DNA from: Monosporascus cannonballus
Lineage: Eukaryota > Ascomycota > Sordariomycetes > Xylariales
Reading direction: 5' to 3'
NCBI GenBank assembly: GCA_004154925.1
Contig: QJNS01000130.1
Coordinates: forward strand, 62,001 to 126,000
DNA length: 64,000 nt
A model generated the notes under the pieces. The model made no database searches. It was not told the origin of the DNA and saw only the letters and a program-made list of their open reading frames with translations. The first letter of the stretch is position 1. Every line of letters starts with the position of its first letter. Positions 61,708 to 64,000 of the stretch are shown piece by piece. The translations under genes were made by a program, and so were the position numbers.

Positions 61708-62645
61708 ACGCGCCACCGTTTTCCTATGCAAAATGGCGAAAATCACTATATTTTCAACAATACTTTAAAGATCCAATAAATATCTTAAAAATTAAGTGGT
61801 TTTCAGAACTATTATCAAGTTTAAATCCTTTACATAATAATATTATCCGAGAATTTTTAAAAATTAGGTAATAATTTCTTCCATTTTTGTAAAGTTAAAA
61901 AACAATAGTATTACACATTTTTACTTGTAACGAAAAGAAATTCTTAACTTTCTTAATAATAAAGATATTAAAACGAAATTTTATAAATTATTATGTAAAG
62001 CAATGACTAATAGAAACCATGTAACATTTTTATAATATTTTTATTATGTAAAAGTACAACATAAAAAAGAAAAATAGAGGAAAAGTAGAGAAAGTTTATT
62101 ATAAAAAAACGATATTACGTTTTAAAATATAAATACCGTAACCAACATTATAGTTATATAGCTATTTTCTTAATAAAATATAAATTATTAGTTAAAGATA
62201 TTAATAACGCCTAATTTATGTTTTTATCTAATTTATTTCCGCAATTTTTAGTGATAAAGCTAAAACTGTTTTCTTAACAACTTTCTATACATTTTATATA
62301 GGATAATGTTAAGGATATATTTTCCGAATCTTCAGCTTAATATATTTAAAAAAAGTATTAATATTTCTATATTTTATTTTATATACAGTCTTATTTTAAG
62401 GCCTTTATTAGTATTCTATTTATTCAGCTTCTATGTATATTTTTGTTAATTAATTATAAATATGCGATTTCGTCGATTTTGTATGAGAAATGTGTTATGG
62501 CTGCACTATACCATCACACCATCACGCCACCAGGGCAAAAGATCGGTGAAATGATCGCAATTGTGGCAATCATCCTGGTGCTTACAGCTGCATATATACT
62601 GGAGCTCTTTCGGGTGACCAGGCCGTAACAAAATGGTGGCGCGTT
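61708..62645. mobile_element. candidate TIR element with AT-rich core
   Basis: ACGCGCCACCGTTTT at 61708 is inverted as AAAATGGTGGCGCGT at 62631-62645 (14 of 15 matching). The 900 bp between them is mostly AT-rich. The true ends and target duplication are not clear. It could be a small DNA transposon relic or two unrelated repeats. Confidence 0.3.
62497..62628 (+). CDS. possible 43-residue single-pass membrane protein
   Basis: A GC-normal stretch amid AT-rich DNA carries ATG 62497 (MAALYHHTITPPGQKIGEM) followed by a hydrophobic helix (IAIVAIILVLTAAYILELF), Arg residues and a TAA. It has the topology of a small membrane peptide but no known family. It overlaps the end of the candidate element and may be coincidental. 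Confidence 0.2.
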   Translation: MAALYHHTITPPGQKIGEMIAIVAIILVLTAAYILELFRVTRP

Positions 62646-63093
62646 AGGGGAATGGGGCGTTGATGGGGGAGTCGCCTTATCCGTGGAAACCCACGCAAAA
62701 CGAAAAACTCCTACGAGTTACCCATGGAAATCATCATAAACTGAAACATACTTAAAAAACTATCGACGATAATAAAATATTTTACTATTAAAATATTTAC
62801 TAATATAATTACTAATATACTTTTTCTCTTCGTTATTACTGTTATTACTATTTTTATATAATAATATAAATATTAATAAGCAAGTTAAAATTCTTATAGA
62901 TAATCCGTAAGTATTTTTAAATTTAGAAAAATTGCTATGAGTAACTTATGGGAATTGCGCGCTATTGACGGGACTCCACGAGTCCGTGGATAAAAGTACA
63001 TAGATAGGTATTCCCTTGCTCTACACTACGTTTTTCAAATCTAACAGTTATAAGCCCTTCCCGTATTGGTTACGGTGTCAAAAGCCATATTCC
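62646..63093. other. mixed GC/AT region, no gene seen
   Basis: GC-normal patches at 62646-62745 and 62935-63060 flank an AT-rich core. No open frames are seen. Confidence 0.4.
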
Positions 63094-63245
63094 TTACCTC
63101 AGCTAGCTCAGGCCTCTGCTGGCTCGTTTCTATTTTTGATGTATTTTTATATGTAACGCTAAAGCGCTAAAATTAACCAATCAAATAACATATCCCCATA
63201 ACAAGCTCACGAGGCCAAAGTTTAAGTTATAGAAAAACGTTTTCT
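63094..63245 (+). repeat. second copy of the left terminus of element T
   Basis: It starts TTACCTCAGCTAGCTCAGG and follows 34026-34182 for about 150 bp (TAACGCTAAA, TTAACCAATCAAAT, CCCCATAACAAG-type blocks). It then diverges. The body may extend beyond the window or be a non-autonomous derivative. Confidence 0.65.
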
Positions 63246-64000
63246 TTTTATATATTTCTTGAAAAATAATAAATTTCGCTTATTTTTACAATTAATTTAA
63301 GTTGAATAAATTTGAGATTTGCAATATACATCGAATATAAGTTAAGACGCGTATAAAAATCTTTCCGAAAATTTTCGATAAAAATTAAAATTAAAATAAT
63401 TAAAATAAAATTCGATAAAGTTATTTCATAGTAATTTAATATGACAGATATATATTTCATAATATTTTTACCCGTGTAAGGTATCATTATTATATAATAA
63501 TTTTTTTAAAAAAAAGAATAAAATAATTAAATTCGAAATATTCTTATAATTATAATATAATAAATGTAAATTTGATGAAGTTAATAATTAATATAGTTCT
63601 CCAATATAACTTAATATATATACATGAGAAATCCTTAATATTTTAGGATTAAATTTAAAATCAAAATAATCAAATTTAACTTTAAAAAATAGGCGACCGG
63701 AATATTTCTATAAGTTACGATAATATAATTACCGGTTATATTATAGTACGCCCGTTTCTCTTAATGTACCCATTATCGAGAAAACCCGTTTAGCAATTAT
63801 TTTACCCGTACGGGCTATCGTTATTGCGTTATAGCCTATAAAAAATTTAAACATAGCTAAATCTCGAACGCCCGTATAATTGCAATATAACAACCACAAC
63901 CCATAAGGATAAAAATATAATTATACGGGTTTTTCTTATATTGAATTACCTTTGGAAAACTTATTTCAAAATGATATATGTGGTAATTATATTATCGTAT
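63246..64000. other. AT-rich DNA to the window end
   Basis: No gene is readable. It may be the interior of the T-like element that starts at 63094. A slightly GC-richer stretch with CCCGTACGGGC lies near 63805-63820. The 79-codon minus-strand frame at 63248-63487 is low-complexity. Confidence 0.4.

Noticed and set aside
62678..62993. Possible MITE with TTATCC-GG inverted ends
   Set aside because: Only 8 of 10 bases pair, the inner sequence does not, and no target duplication is visible.

Overview
This window is a heavily transposon-loaded, RIP-mutated (repeat-induced point mutation) stretch of a filamentous ascomycete genome, most likely Pezizomycotina. The species cannot be named from it. 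The evidence is extreme AT bias in every repeat, stop codons of the CAA/CAG to TAA/TAG kind inside recognisable transposon genes, CpG retained while CpA and TpG are scarce, fungal pogo and Ty3/Gypsy families, and a short fungal-type intron in the one intact gene.

Layout. (1) 1-3122: the end of one LTR plus a minus-strand Gypsy fragment (gag side and 5' LTR; 'Z'). (2) 3123-7137: a small GC-normal patch, featureless AT-rich DNA, and a complete but dead pogo-type DNA transposon (5275-7137) with TA target duplication. (3) 7440-9388: a GC-rich island holding an unrecognised, frameshifted gene. (4) 9389-57742: one 48.4-kb insertion. It is a single Ty3/Gypsy element ('E', plus strand) with a perfect 5-bp duplication (AGGAT) at its outer ends. 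It was later invaded by A (11449-23662, itself carrying B at 15374-20957), C (24596-29558) and F (32849-57187). F in turn carries a 10.9-kb TIR element T (34026-44926) and element G (50435-57181) inserted into the last bases of F's own LTR. Removing the inserts leaves E, A and F at about 6.6-6.8 kb each, the same size as uninterrupted G. That agreement strongly supports the reconstruction. (5) 57748-61680: a second GC-normal island with the 3' continuation of the gene that E split, a tetranucleotide microsatellite, one intact secreted seven-bladed beta-propeller lectin gene (58009-59144, minus strand, two exons) and a broken unidentified gene (about 59690-60830). (6) 61690-64000: AT-rich DNA with a candidate TIR element, a possible tiny membrane ORF and a second copy of the left end of T.

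The E/A/C/F/G family has LTR-gag-pol-LTR order and an additional ORF ('ORF3', Cys-rich with a basic/coiled-coil tail) between pol and the 3' LTR on the opposite strand. Its LTRs share about 200 bp at the R/U5 side but carry at least four unrelated U3 halves. Despite that, each U3 type keeps a TCACGTGA-like motif. The U3 halves are much less RIP-damaged than the shared parts.

All transposon genes here look dead. The only gene I consider likely functional is the lectin. Element boundaries come from reading LTR ends and target duplications by eye; most are probably good to a few bases, while internal gene limits are approximate.
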